A stretch of 64,000 bases of DNA, taken from NCBI GenBank assembly GCA_903231505.1, contig CAFBRK010000137.1, forward strand, positions 25,397-89,396, given 5' to 3'. The notes beneath the pieces were generated by a model. It was not told where the DNA came from, did not search any database, and was given only the letters and a program-made list of their open reading frames with translations. Below are positions 37,399 to 45,507 of the stretch, one piece after another (within the stretch, counting starts at the first letter, position 1; the number at the start of each line of letters is the position of its first letter). Source of the DNA: Olavius algarvensis associated proteobacterium Delta 3. GTDB lineage: Bacteria > Desulfobacterota > Desulfobacteria > Desulfobacterales > CAFBRK01. The position numbers and the translations under genes were made by a program.

Positions 37399-38481
37399 TC
37401 AGCCGGTTTGGCCCGCAGGCTTATCCGATGATATCCTTGGGGCGTCCCCCCCGCCTCCGGGCAGGATTGTGGCGATATCCAGCACGTTGGAGAGGTCGGC
37501 CCCCACGGCAAATCGGTCTTCCACCAAACCGGCGATGTCCCCGGACTCGATGAGCTTGAATTTCACCATCAGATCGGCCATTTCTTGAAGTTCGTCCTGT
37601 TGCGGGACAAAACGGTCATAGACGATCCGGTTTTCCGGCGTCGTCAGGGCGTAACGGACCAGCTCTTCCGGCTGGTTCCAAAACTCCGAGGCAATTGCGG
37701 CGGCTTCATCCGGGTGCTCCTTTGCCCAGACGCCGGCCCGCGCCGCGCCCTGTACCAATTGGTGCACGATGTCCGGGCGAGCATCGATCAGGGACTGATT
37801 GACCACCACAAGGTTGCAGATGAAGTTGTGCCATACATTTTCAACATAGTAGAGCAAAGAGGCGTTGCCATTTCTCAACGTCTGGGCGGCAAAGGGCTCC
37901 CCGACAAAGTAGGCGTCCAAAGCGCCGGTGGCCAACGCCGCCGGCATATCCGGCGGGTTCATCTCGACGACCTTCACCTGGCCGGAAAGCCCGGACTCTT
38001 CCAACAGCAGGAGGACGCTCAGGTTGTGGCCGGAGAACCGCATGGGTACCGCCAATGTCCGACCGGCCAGATCTTCAAAGGTTTTGGCCCCCAGATCTTT
38101 GCGAACCACCAGGGTGCTTTCATGACGGTTGCCAATACATACCACACGGATATCTTCGCCCTGTTGCCGGAGCACAATGGAAAGCGGCGCGATGATAAAG
38201 GCTGCTTGAATCTGATTGTTGCGCAAGGCTTCGGCCATCTCTGCAAACGATGCGAATTTGATGGACTGAAATCGGATCTCGCCGTTTTCCCGGCTGGCAT
38301 AATCGAGCAGCGGCGACGCGAGGTTTGTGATGACCGGCATGTACCCCATACGGACCACCCGGCGATAATCCCGATCCGTGTTGACCCAGTGGTGAAGCCC
38401 GGAGATCAACAGCAACCATGTCACTGCACCGGCAGTCATCTTCCAAAATGGAGACAGACCCATTAACGACCTAAACCGCAT
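37399..38481 (-). CDS. NitT/TauT-type ABC transporter substrate-binding protein
   Basis: About 360 residues from MRFRSLMGL. One N-terminal helix (about 15-35) acts as a signal anchor. The NMT1/SsuA-like fold follows: VRMGYMPVITNLASPLLDYA, AEALRNNQIQAAFIIAPLSI, TFEDLAGRTLAVPMRFSGHN, ALATGALDAYFVGEPFAAQ. It should bind a small organic sulfur or nitrogen compound outside the cell. It overlaps the ATPase gene by about 11 nt. The ligand cannot be told from sequence. Confidence 0.9.
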   Translation of the reverse strand: MRFRSLMGLSPFWKMTAGAVTWLLLISGLHHWVNTDRDYRRVVRMGYMPVITNLASPLLDYASRENGEIRFQSIKFASFAEMAEALRNNQIQAAFIIAPLSIVLRQQGEDIRVVCIGNRHESTLVVRKDLGAKTFEDLAGRTLAVPMRFSGHNLSVLLLLEESGLSGQVKVVEMNPPDMPAALATGALDAYFVGEPFAAQTLRNGNASLLYYVENVWHNFICNLVVVNQSLIDARPDIVHQLVQGAARAGVWAKEHPDEAAAIASEFWNQPEELVRYALTTPENRIVYDRFVPQQDELQEMADLMVKFKLIESGDIAGLVEDRFAVGADLSNVLDIATILPGGGGDAPRISSDKPAGQTG

Positions 38482-39292
38482 AGCTGACTCCAAGCATCAG
38501 AAACAGTTCGTCGCGCAGTGTACTGAGACCGGGTTCCTTGTCGAATTTCCGAGGGTGGGCAAAATCGAGCTTGCGTTCCAGCTTTACGGTGGATGGCCGT
38601 CCGCTCATCACCACGATCCGGTCTCCCATGATCAGCGCGTCATCGATATCATGGGTGACAACAAGGATGGTCTTCCCGATAAACTGATGCATGTTTACGA
38701 CTTCTTCCCGCATCTTCATATGTGTTAAAAAGTCGAGGCCGCTAAACGGTTCGTCCATGATCAGCATGTCTGGGTTTACTGCCAGGGCCCGTGCCAGTTC
38801 CGCACGGCGCTGCATCCCGCCGGAAAGCTGGTGCGGGTAGTAGTGTTCGAAGCCCTCCAGTTCAACCATCTCGATGTATTCCTGAACCCGTTCCGATTTT
38901 TCGTTGTGATCCGGACGATTCCTGAGTCCAATCTCCACGTTCTGGTATACCGTCATCCAGGGAAAGAGCCCACTGTGCTGAAAGACGAAAATATGGTTCG
39001 GACCGGCCCCCCGGACCGGGTGACCATCCACGAGCACCTCTCCGGCGCTAGGCGTATCAAATCCTGCGATGAGGCGGAGCAATGTAGATTTCCCGCAACC
39101 GCTGGGGCCCAGGATGCAGACCATCTCACCATCATGAAATTCAAGGTCGATGTGATCCAGGACTGGGATCCAGTCGCCCAAATGGCCCTCCTCATCCGGC
39201 CGACGCGGTATCCGTCGACGATTGATGAATTCTTTGCTCAATTCCCGGATTCGGATGTGTCCCAACGTTGCTACCCCGATATTCTGCCCCAA
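38471..39292 (-). CDS. NitT/TauT-type ABC transporter ATPase
   Basis: 273 residues. Walker A GPSGCGKST, Q-loop VFQHSGLFPW, signature LSGGMQRRAELARAL, Walker B MLIMDEPFSGLD and switch His in THDIDDAL. The start at 39292 is a TTG overlapping the permease end by 22 nt; a later in-frame TTG is also possible. It couples ATP hydrolysis to import with the permease and binding protein next to it. The sequence is of the nitrate/sulfonate/taurine branch. Confidence 0.93.
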   Translation of the reverse strand: MGQNIGVATLGHIRIRELSKEFINRRRIPRRPDEEGHLGDWIPVLDHIDLEFHDGEMVCILGPSGCGKSTLLRLIAGFDTPSAGEVLVDGHPVRGAGPNHIFVFQHSGLFPWMTVYQNVEIGLRNRPDHNEKSERVQEYIEMVELEGFEHYYPHQLSGGMQRRAELARALAVNPDMLIMDEPFSGLDFLTHMKMREEVVNMHQFIGKTILVVTHDIDDALIMGDRIVVMSGRPSTVKLERKLDFAHPRKFDKEPGLSTLRDELFLMLGVSYAV

Positions 39293-40032
39293 CCGGCCGA
39301 TTCGATCCGGCCCATCCGCCGCATGATGGCGTCCAGGGTCAGTCCGATCAGTCCGATGACAATCATTCCGTTCATCACGTAGTCCATGCGCAGGGCATTT
39401 CGGGCATCGAGAATAAGATATCCAAGGCCGGACTGTACCGCGATCATTTCAGCAGCCACCACCACCAGCCAGGCGATCGTCACTGTCAGGCGCAGGGCGG
39501 TCACCACCGACGGGACGATCGCCGGTATGACCACTTTGGTTATCACTTCGTACCGCGTTAGATTAAAATTGGCGGCCACCTGGAAATAAATTGGATTGAT
39601 GCGGTTGACCGCGATCGTCGCGGAGACGACCAGGGGAAAAAAGCTCGACAAAAAAATGAGAAATATAGCCGGCGGATCGCCGATACCGAACCAGAGCATG
39701 GCCAGAGGGATCCAGGCCAGCGGGGAAATCGGCCGTAAAAAATGGATCATTGGGTTCATCAGCATGTTAGCGGCCCGAAGCCTCCCCAGAAAAATTCCCA
39801 GGGGGATACCCAGGCATGCCGACAGGTAGAATCCCAGGGTGACCCGATATAGACTCGCCACCGCGTGTTTGACCAGTTCGCCGCAAACCAGCAGTTCCCA
39901 GAAGCTGGTCATGACCTGGACCGGTCCGGGGAACACATGGGGACTCCAATCGCTCAGGCTGGTCGTCAGCTGCCAGACCACGACCGCCATCGCAAATGAA
40001 ACGAGACCCGCTGCCACCGACTGTTTCCGCAT
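39271..40032 (-). CDS. NitT/TauT-type ABC transporter permease
   Basis: 253 residues, six predicted membrane helices. The inner-membrane coupling motif region reads FQVAANFNLTRYEVITKVVIPAIVPSV, and LGIPLGIFLGR precedes it. Typical of SsuC/TauC-type permeases. First gene of the transporter block, 131 nt after the ParA gene, on the same strand as the chemosensory operon. Confidence 0.92.
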   Translation of the reverse strand: MRKQSVAAGLVSFAMAVVVWQLTTSLSDWSPHVFPGPVQVMTSFWELLVCGELVKHAVASLYRVTLGFYLSACLGIPLGIFLGRLRAANMLMNPMIHFLRPISPLAWIPLAMLWFGIGDPPAIFLIFLSSFFPLVVSATIAVNRINPIYFQVAANFNLTRYEVITKVVIPAIVPSVVTALRLTVTIAWLVVVAAEMIAVQSGLGYLILDARNALRMDYVMNGMIVIGLIGLTLDAIMRRMGRIESAGWGRISG

Positions 40033-40163
40033 ATTATGCTTCTGTACGTGTTGTCATTATTGTCAGAATTCCGTTCCGATGCAATGCCGCCGGACCTTTC
40101 CCCATCTTTCGGGACTTATTCCTGTCAACTGCTCCAGAACACCCGCCATCCGGGTGGTGGGGG

Positions 40164-41243
40164 TCAATGTACGGCGGCCAGTCTGCCCATGGGTGCCATC
40201 TGTCCAGCCGACGTGGCCGGGTATTGCAGGACTTCCTTTGCCAGGTCGATGTATTGCCGGGCCGAGGCGCTTTGCCTGTCGTAGAAAATGACGGGTTTAC
40301 GGACGACCTGAGATTCTGACAGCTTTTCATCCATTTCGATGACGGTTTCAAAAGAGCGATCTCTATACCGTTTTTTAATTTTCTCATGGATCACCCGGGC
40401 CACCGTTTTTTCGGGATCGTACATGGTAATCAGCACCCGATACTCGATATCGACGACCTGTTTGTCTCGGATGACATCAATCGCCTTTTCGATCTGATCC
40501 ACCCCGTGGATGGAGAAGGTTTCGCATTGGCTGGGTATGATGATAAAATCCGCAGCCATCAGTGCATTGAGGGTGAAAAACTCGATGGAGGGTGGCGTGT
40601 CGATGAGAATGAAATCGAAATCCCCGCGGATACTAGATAGCACATCTCGAAGCACATGCATCGGCTGGGCAATCTTCGAACCTTTTCGGCCCACCAGAGC
40701 CAGCTGCGGATTCGAGGGCAATAACCACACATTCTCGTAGGGTGTTTTTGCGAGCACCGCTCCTATAGCTTGCGTTCCTTTCTCAACGATATCGAAGAAG
40801 GAACCTGCCGGCCGGTCCCCCAGAGCCGATGTCAGGTTCGCCTGTATGTCGAAATCGACCAGCAGAACCCGCTTGTTCTGCAGGGCCAGCGCTGTTCCCA
40901 GGTTGAGACAGGTCGATGTTTTGGCCACACCACCCTTCTGGTTTGTCACCGCCATCACCACGCAACGGGAGTGGTTTGTCTTTGGCCCGGGCCGCTCTGC
41001 CATCCGTGTGTGCGGCATCCGGCCGACGGTAGGTGAGCCGGCCCCGGGTGTTACCCCACCGTAAGTCGGTGCGGGGCTGTATCCGGATCCGGGCACGGGC
41101 CGGCGCGACGGTTCCGATACCGTCGGCCGGGCGACACTGAACACATTTCCGCAGCGGGAACACCGGACTTTTGCACTCACCTTTCGAGCGGTGTCATCTT
41201 GAAGGTTGAACCGTGTATGGCAATCCGGACATGTAATAATCAT
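40164..41243 (-). CDS. Zinc-ribbon ParA-family ATPase of the chemosensory operon
   Basis: 359 residues. N-terminal MJ0042-type zinc ribbon (CPDCHTRF, then CSRCGNVFSV), a Pro/Gly-rich linker (about 45-90), then a ParA/MinD ATPase with deviant Walker A NQKGGVAKTST, LLVDFDIQANLTSAL and ILIDTPPS. ParA-type ATPases place protein clusters in cells; relatives (ParC, PpfA) position chemosensory arrays. Its position at the end of the chemosensory genes, 49 nt after a CheB-like gene, supports array positioning here, but the zinc ribbon is an added, unexplained part. Confidence 0.88.
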   Translation of the reverse strand: MIITCPDCHTRFNLQDDTARKVSAKVRCSRCGNVFSVARPTVSEPSRRPVPGSGYSPAPTYGGVTPGAGSPTVGRMPHTRMAERPGPKTNHSRCVVMAVTNQKGGVAKTSTCLNLGTALALQNKRVLLVDFDIQANLTSALGDRPAGSFFDIVEKGTQAIGAVLAKTPYENVWLLPSNPQLALVGRKGSKIAQPMHVLRDVLSSIRGDFDFILIDTPPSIEFFTLNALMAADFIIIPSQCETFSIHGVDQIEKAIDVIRDKQVVDIEYRVLITMYDPEKTVARVIHEKIKKRYRDRSFETVIEMDEKLSESQVVRKPVIFYDRQSASARQYIDLAKEVLQYPATSAGQMAPMGRLAAVH

Positions 41244-41292
41244 GGCGACTCCTTTTGTCGCGGCAGTTGCGTTTACCGGCAGGCTGACAGAT

Positions 41293-42339
41293 CTAAACAG
41301 ACTCTCTCATCATAAATTCGATGATACCGGCCATTTTGTTCTCCTCTGCGACGACATCCACAAGACCGCTGGAGATTACATTGTGGGTTAAATTCGGGTA
41401 AACGCAGGTTTCGATGCTCTGCGCGATGGTGATTCCCGACTGCTCTCGAATCCTGGAGAACCCCTCTGCGCCGTCATCTCCAACGCCGGTCAGGAGTACT
41501 CCGATCGTATGCTGTTGAAACACGTCCGCCGCGGACGTGAAAAGCGCGTTGAGCGGACGATTTCCCCTGCCGTTCAGCCGCAACCGGGTATCCCCGCTGG
41601 CATCGCTGTCGAACCGCAGGGTGTGTTCGTTTGAACACACATAACACGTGCCTTGCTCCAGCGGCAGGTTGTCCTTGGCGATCGAGATTTTCCACGGAAC
41701 AAATTCATCGAACTTCCGTACAAATGCCGGAAGAATTTTTGGAGATATTTCCTGCACCACCACGACGGCCGCGGGCAAGGTCGACGGCAGGTGGGAGAGC
41801 ACGCGGATGAACGTGTTGGGACCGCTCAGGGTGGTTCCCATGACGAGAAGGTACTCCAAGGGCTGGAATCCGTAGCGCTCGCTGAGCCCTTCCGCGGCAT
41901 TCCAGGGCGTGAGGCGAACCCTTCGGATATTTTCCATGTTGACGGCGGTGGCAATCTTTACGCGATCGATGATCTCCCGGCGGCCGTTTTCGATATCCTT
42001 GGAAACGGCGCCGGACGGTTTTGGGATAAAATCGACGACCCCCAGGCGCAAGGCTTCAAACGTGACCCCGCCGTCGTTGAACAACGAGCTCAGTACGACG
42101 ATGGGACGGGGGGCCTCGATCATGATATGTCGTATCGCCCGAATGCCGTCCATAATAGGCATGTCGATATCCAGGGTCACCACATCGGGCTTGCGTTCCT
42201 TGATCATGTCGAGACCTTCCTGCCCGTTCCGTGCGGTTCCCACGACTTCAACATTGGGGTCCGTTTCCAGGATTTCCTGAATCGCCTTGACCATGAAGGT
42301 GGCGTCATCAACAACCAGGACCTTGAGTTTTTCTGCCAT
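41293..42339 (-). CDS. REC-CheB-like protein with degenerate methylesterase site
   Basis: About 348 residues from MAEKLKVLVVDDA (GAGGAG upstream). The receiver is intact: Asp in VVTLDIDMPIMDG, Lys in IPKPSGA. The C-terminal CheB-type domain keeps the fold (QPLEYLLVMGTTLSGPNTF, VLLTGVGDDGAEGF, TIAQSIETCVYP) but the catalytic Ser of the GASTGG loop is Thr and the His of QHM is Glu (VVVVQEIS). Only the Asp remains. It is therefore probably not a methylesterase but a phosphorylation-controlled binding protein. Last of three such genes in the operon. Confidence 0.88.
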   Translation of the reverse strand: MAEKLKVLVVDDATFMVKAIQEILETDPNVEVVGTARNGQEGLDMIKERKPDVVTLDIDMPIMDGIRAIRHIMIEAPRPIVVLSSLFNDGGVTFEALRLGVVDFIPKPSGAVSKDIENGRREIIDRVKIATAVNMENIRRVRLTPWNAAEGLSERYGFQPLEYLLVMGTTLSGPNTFIRVLSHLPSTLPAAVVVVQEISPKILPAFVRKFDEFVPWKISIAKDNLPLEQGTCYVCSNEHTLRFDSDASGDTRLRLNGRGNRPLNALFTSAADVFQQHTIGVLLTGVGDDGAEGFSRIREQSGITIAQSIETCVYPNLTHNVISSGLVDVVAEENKMAGIIEFMMRESV

Positions 42340-42427
42340 ATCTGCTCCTCGTCCCATCCAGCCCGACGTCGCAACCGACCCGTTTCGGCAGACAACGGTG
42401 CAATCCTGTTCACTTCAGCTGAGGCTT

Positions 42428-44218
42428 TCAGCAGTTCATCAATTTTTCTATTGCCGCGGGGATGTCATTCGGCAATGTTTCCATATCGACCAGGTCCGCG
42501 GTGATGACCCGTTCAAGGGGGTCGGGGACCATGCACGATTCCCGATGCTGGGCAATGATCGTTCCGTTTTGATCCCGAATCTGCTTCAAACCGTCCAACC
42601 GGTCGATTCGGGATCCGGAAAGCAGAACCACCAGCACTTTTCCGGTAAAGGTTTCGGCAATGGTCATCATCAGATCGTCGAATCCGGCCTTGCCCGGTGC
42701 GTTTCCGAAGTCGGGAACCTGGGTCAACACCCATCCCCCGTTCCGTTGCTGCAATCCGATCTGTTCTGCCCGGGTTCCCAGATAACCGCAGCCGGCGGCG
42801 ATCGGAACATCGCTGTCGAGGGGTACGATCCGGTTCGGGCTCCTCTGGTCGAGATACTCCGCAAACGACCTCTTGAGTTGCCCGGACATGTTTTGCAGCA
42901 ACAGCATGCAGGCGTTGAGCTCTTCGGAAACCATGGGCACCAGTTTGATCAACTCGGCGTACCCACCGGTCCCGGAAGTGACAACCACAAAGTTGTCACA
43001 GGGGGTGCACGCATCCGATGGCGGAATTATTCTATCGATGGGCCTGGATGGGCGCACCCGTTTGAAGTTGTTTACACGTGCCTTTGCGGCCTGCCGCACC
43101 TTCTCCAAAATGATATCCCGCTTCTGCTCAAGATTCTCGCGTCCCACAGGTTTACTGATAAAATCGAGGGCTCCCAGTTGAAGAAAATTGAGGATGTTGG
43201 TCCCTGACGAGGGCGTTAAACTGCTGACAATCACCACGGGACACGGATTTCGGATCATGATGTGCTTCAGGGCCGTGCTGCCGTCCATGACCGGCATGTT
43301 GACATCCAGGGTAATGACGTCGGGTCGCAGAGTGTCGATTTTTTGAAGCGCCTCTTCTCCGTTTCGTGCCGTTTCGATGGCACCGATGCCCTCTTCGTTT
43401 TCCAGCAACTGGCGCAGCATGCGGCACATCATCGCTGAGTCATCCACGATCAGCAGATTGATGCCGCGATCATCGCCGATTTCGGTGGATGGGCGCGATT
43501 CGGGTTCCGGGGTCTCTTCTTCCGGTACGTCCATTTCATCCACCATCCGCATGGCATCCATAAGGAGTGCCTGCCACGGTTTTTCGATCGTGTTCTTGGG
43601 TCCCGCTTTTTCACCCAGGGTGCTGAAGCGCCCGTTTTCCCATGAGAGGATGCGGTAAAAGGCCTTCTCTCCGTCAATGTTTTCACAGGACGCATGGACG
43701 ATTTCGCCTCCTTCAATGAAAATGTGTCCCTGGGTGCCGCCCTGGGTTACCACCAGGGCCATGTCCACCGAAGACATGCAGCACATCTGGATCACATCGA
43801 CCAGCTGGATATTTTCGAGGGTGCCCTTGAACCCCTCGGATTTTCGATGTATTTCATCCCGGATGAGATCTCGCAGATGCTCAACCTGAAAGGGTTTATT
43901 CAGAAAATGGAGGCAACCTTTCTGCTCGGCTTCCTGCTGAATGGCATCCGTGCCGTAACCGGTCATCAAAATGACCCGGATGTGGGGGTGCAGGGCCCGT
44001 ATTTCCGTCAGCAGGTGCAATCCGGTGATATTCGGCATCTGGATGTCGGAGACGACCAGATAGATATCTTCCGCATTGATAATGTCGAGGGCCTCCTGGG
44101 CGCTGTTTGCCGTTTGTACGCTATAGAGGTCGCTGTCGAGGCCTAAAAATTCAGACAATGCCGCCAGCAGCTCCGGTTCATCGTCGACCAACAGGACTTG
44201 TTTCGTTTCGGGTTCCAT
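42428..44218 (-). CDS. REC-DUF4388-REC-CheB-like protein with degenerate catalytic site
   Basis: 596 residues. Receiver 1 (about 1-125; VVSDIQMPNITG), a DUF4388/PATAN domain (about 133-235; GHIFIEGGEIVHASCENIDG), receiver 2 (about 250-370; VITLDVNMPVMDG, ISKPVG), then a CheB-type domain (about 400-596). In the last, the Ser loop reads TSGTGG (Ser to Gly) and QHM reads QNM (His to Asn); the Asp is kept in SGSRIDRLDG. It is unlikely to demethylate receptors. Two receivers and a PATAN module suggest a signal-integrating hub or phosphate sink for CheA. I know of no standard name for this architecture. Confidence 0.87.
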   Translation of the reverse strand: MEPETKQVLLVDDEPELLAALSEFLGLDSDLYSVQTANSAQEALDIINAEDIYLVVSDIQMPNITGLHLLTEIRALHPHIRVILMTGYGTDAIQQEAEQKGCLHFLNKPFQVEHLRDLIRDEIHRKSEGFKGTLENIQLVDVIQMCCMSSVDMALVVTQGGTQGHIFIEGGEIVHASCENIDGEKAFYRILSWENGRFSTLGEKAGPKNTIEKPWQALLMDAMRMVDEMDVPEEETPEPESRPSTEIGDDRGINLLIVDDSAMMCRMLRQLLENEEGIGAIETARNGEEALQKIDTLRPDVITLDVNMPVMDGSTALKHIMIRNPCPVVIVSSLTPSSGTNILNFLQLGALDFISKPVGRENLEQKRDIILEKVRQAAKARVNNFKRVRPSRPIDRIIPPSDACTPCDNFVVVTSGTGGYAELIKLVPMVSEELNACMLLLQNMSGQLKRSFAEYLDQRSPNRIVPLDSDVPIAAGCGYLGTRAEQIGLQQRNGGWVLTQVPDFGNAPGKAGFDDLMMTIAETFTGKVLVVLLSGSRIDRLDGLKQIRDQNGTIIAQHRESCMVPDPLERVITADLVDMETLPNDIPAAIEKLMNC

Positions 44219-44286
44219 GCGTTCATTCCGTCTGTCCCCGGGACGCTCCGGGGTTTCGGTATTCTGTGCGTTCTGCTCGGGTCCGC

Positions 44287-45507
44287 TTAATGAATCGTCG
44301 GCGTATAGACGTTGCCAACAGGATTGTCCATGGTCAGCGTACCCGGCAGGGACAACCCCTGGCGGTCACGCCGGCGGTTCTGGCGAACGATGGTCATATT
44401 TACCAGTTCGTAGACATCGAGAATCAGCGAGATATGCCCATCGCCGATAATCGTGGCACCGGGAAAACCGCTCTTTTGCCGCAAGTAATCCGGCAGCGGT
44501 TTGATCACCACCTCTTCCTGTCCGATGAGCGCGTCAACAACCAGTCCGACATGCTGATTGCCTGTATTGACGATAACGATAAAATTCTTTCCGTCTTCCA
44601 TATACTCCGGGCGAAGCCCGAATAGCTCTGAAAGGCGGAGGATCGGCGTTGTCTTTTCCCGCAGATGAATGACTTCGATGCCTTCGATGGTCGTGATCTC
44701 ATCTCCGAAGATACGGATGGTTTCTTCCACGGCCGTCAATGGAATTGTAAAGAGCTCTTCGCCCACGCGGACCAGGAGTGCGGATATGATGGCCAGGGTG
44801 AGCGGAATCTTAATCCGGATCAGGGTCTGCACACCGACCTTTGAATCGATGTCAATTGTTCCGTTGAGTTTTTCGATGTTCTTCTTGACCACATCCATGC
44901 CGACGCCCCGTCCGGAGGTTTGGCTCGGCTGCCCGGCTGTGGAAAAGCCCGGCATCAAAATCAGGCGCGAGATTTCCCTGTCGGTCATGCGATCGAGATC
45001 TTCTTCGGACATAAAGCCACCCTGGAGGGCTTTGGTGCGGATGCGCTGCACATCGATGCCCCGCCCGTCATCGGTCACCTCGATCACGATGTGGTTGCTT
45101 TCGTGGTAGGCTTCCAGCAGCAATGTCCCTGTTTCCGGTTTGCCGAGACGCCGCCGTTCATCGGTGGTTTCGAACCCGTGGTCGACGGCATTTCGGATAA
45201 TATGAATGAGCGGATCCGAAATGGCTTCGATGATCATTTTGTCCAGTTCGGTATCTTCTCCCCGGGTTTCCAGCTTGACTTCCTTGCTGCAATTGTGAAC
45301 AAGGTCCCGCACCAAACGGGGATATCGTGAAAAGAGCTGCACAATCGGCAGCATCCGGACCTTCATGACTCCTTCCTGGAGTTCATTGGAAACCCTGCCC
45401 AGTGCCACCGTCGCCTCGCCAAGTCTGAAGGAAAATTCCCGGAGCGGTTTAAGTTCTTTCTGGGTGAGGCCGAAGTCTTCCTTCATTTCCTGGTGAAGGA
45501 ATCTCAA
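44287..45507 (-). CDS. cheA: CheA C-terminal part (dimerisation, kinase, CheW-like domains), frameshifted from its N-terminus
   Basis: About 406 residues continuing the CheA at 45504-47366 in another frame. Upstream in this frame reads AFFFQLFNDLRFLHQEMK, the normal continuation, if the T8 run (A8 at 45523-45530 on the plus strand) had nine T. Kinase motifs: IIRNAVDHGFE (N box), DDGRGID, GRGVGMDVVKKNIE. The CheW-like regulatory domain ends it (FTIPLTAVEETIRIF, GDGHISLILDVYEL). Autophosphorylates the Hpt His and passes phosphate to CheY and REC proteins. Either a frameshift error, a mutation, or slippage on the T-run. Confidence 0.88.
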   Translation of the reverse strand: MRFLHQEMKEDFGLTQKELKPLREFSFRLGEATVALGRVSNELQEGVMKVRMLPIVQLFSRYPRLVRDLVHNCSKEVKLETRGEDTELDKMIIEAISDPLIHIIRNAVDHGFETTDERRRLGKPETGTLLLEAYHESNHIVIEVTDDGRGIDVQRIRTKALQGGFMSEEDLDRMTDREISRLILMPGFSTAGQPSQTSGRGVGMDVVKKNIEKLNGTIDIDSKVGVQTLIRIKIPLTLAIISALLVRVGEELFTIPLTAVEETIRIFGDEITTIEGIEVIHLREKTTPILRLSELFGLRPEYMEDGKNFIVIVNTGNQHVGLVVDALIGQEEVVIKPLPDYLRQKSGFPGATIIGDGHISLILDVYELVNMTIVRQNRRRDRQGLSLPGTLTMDNPVGNVYTPTIH

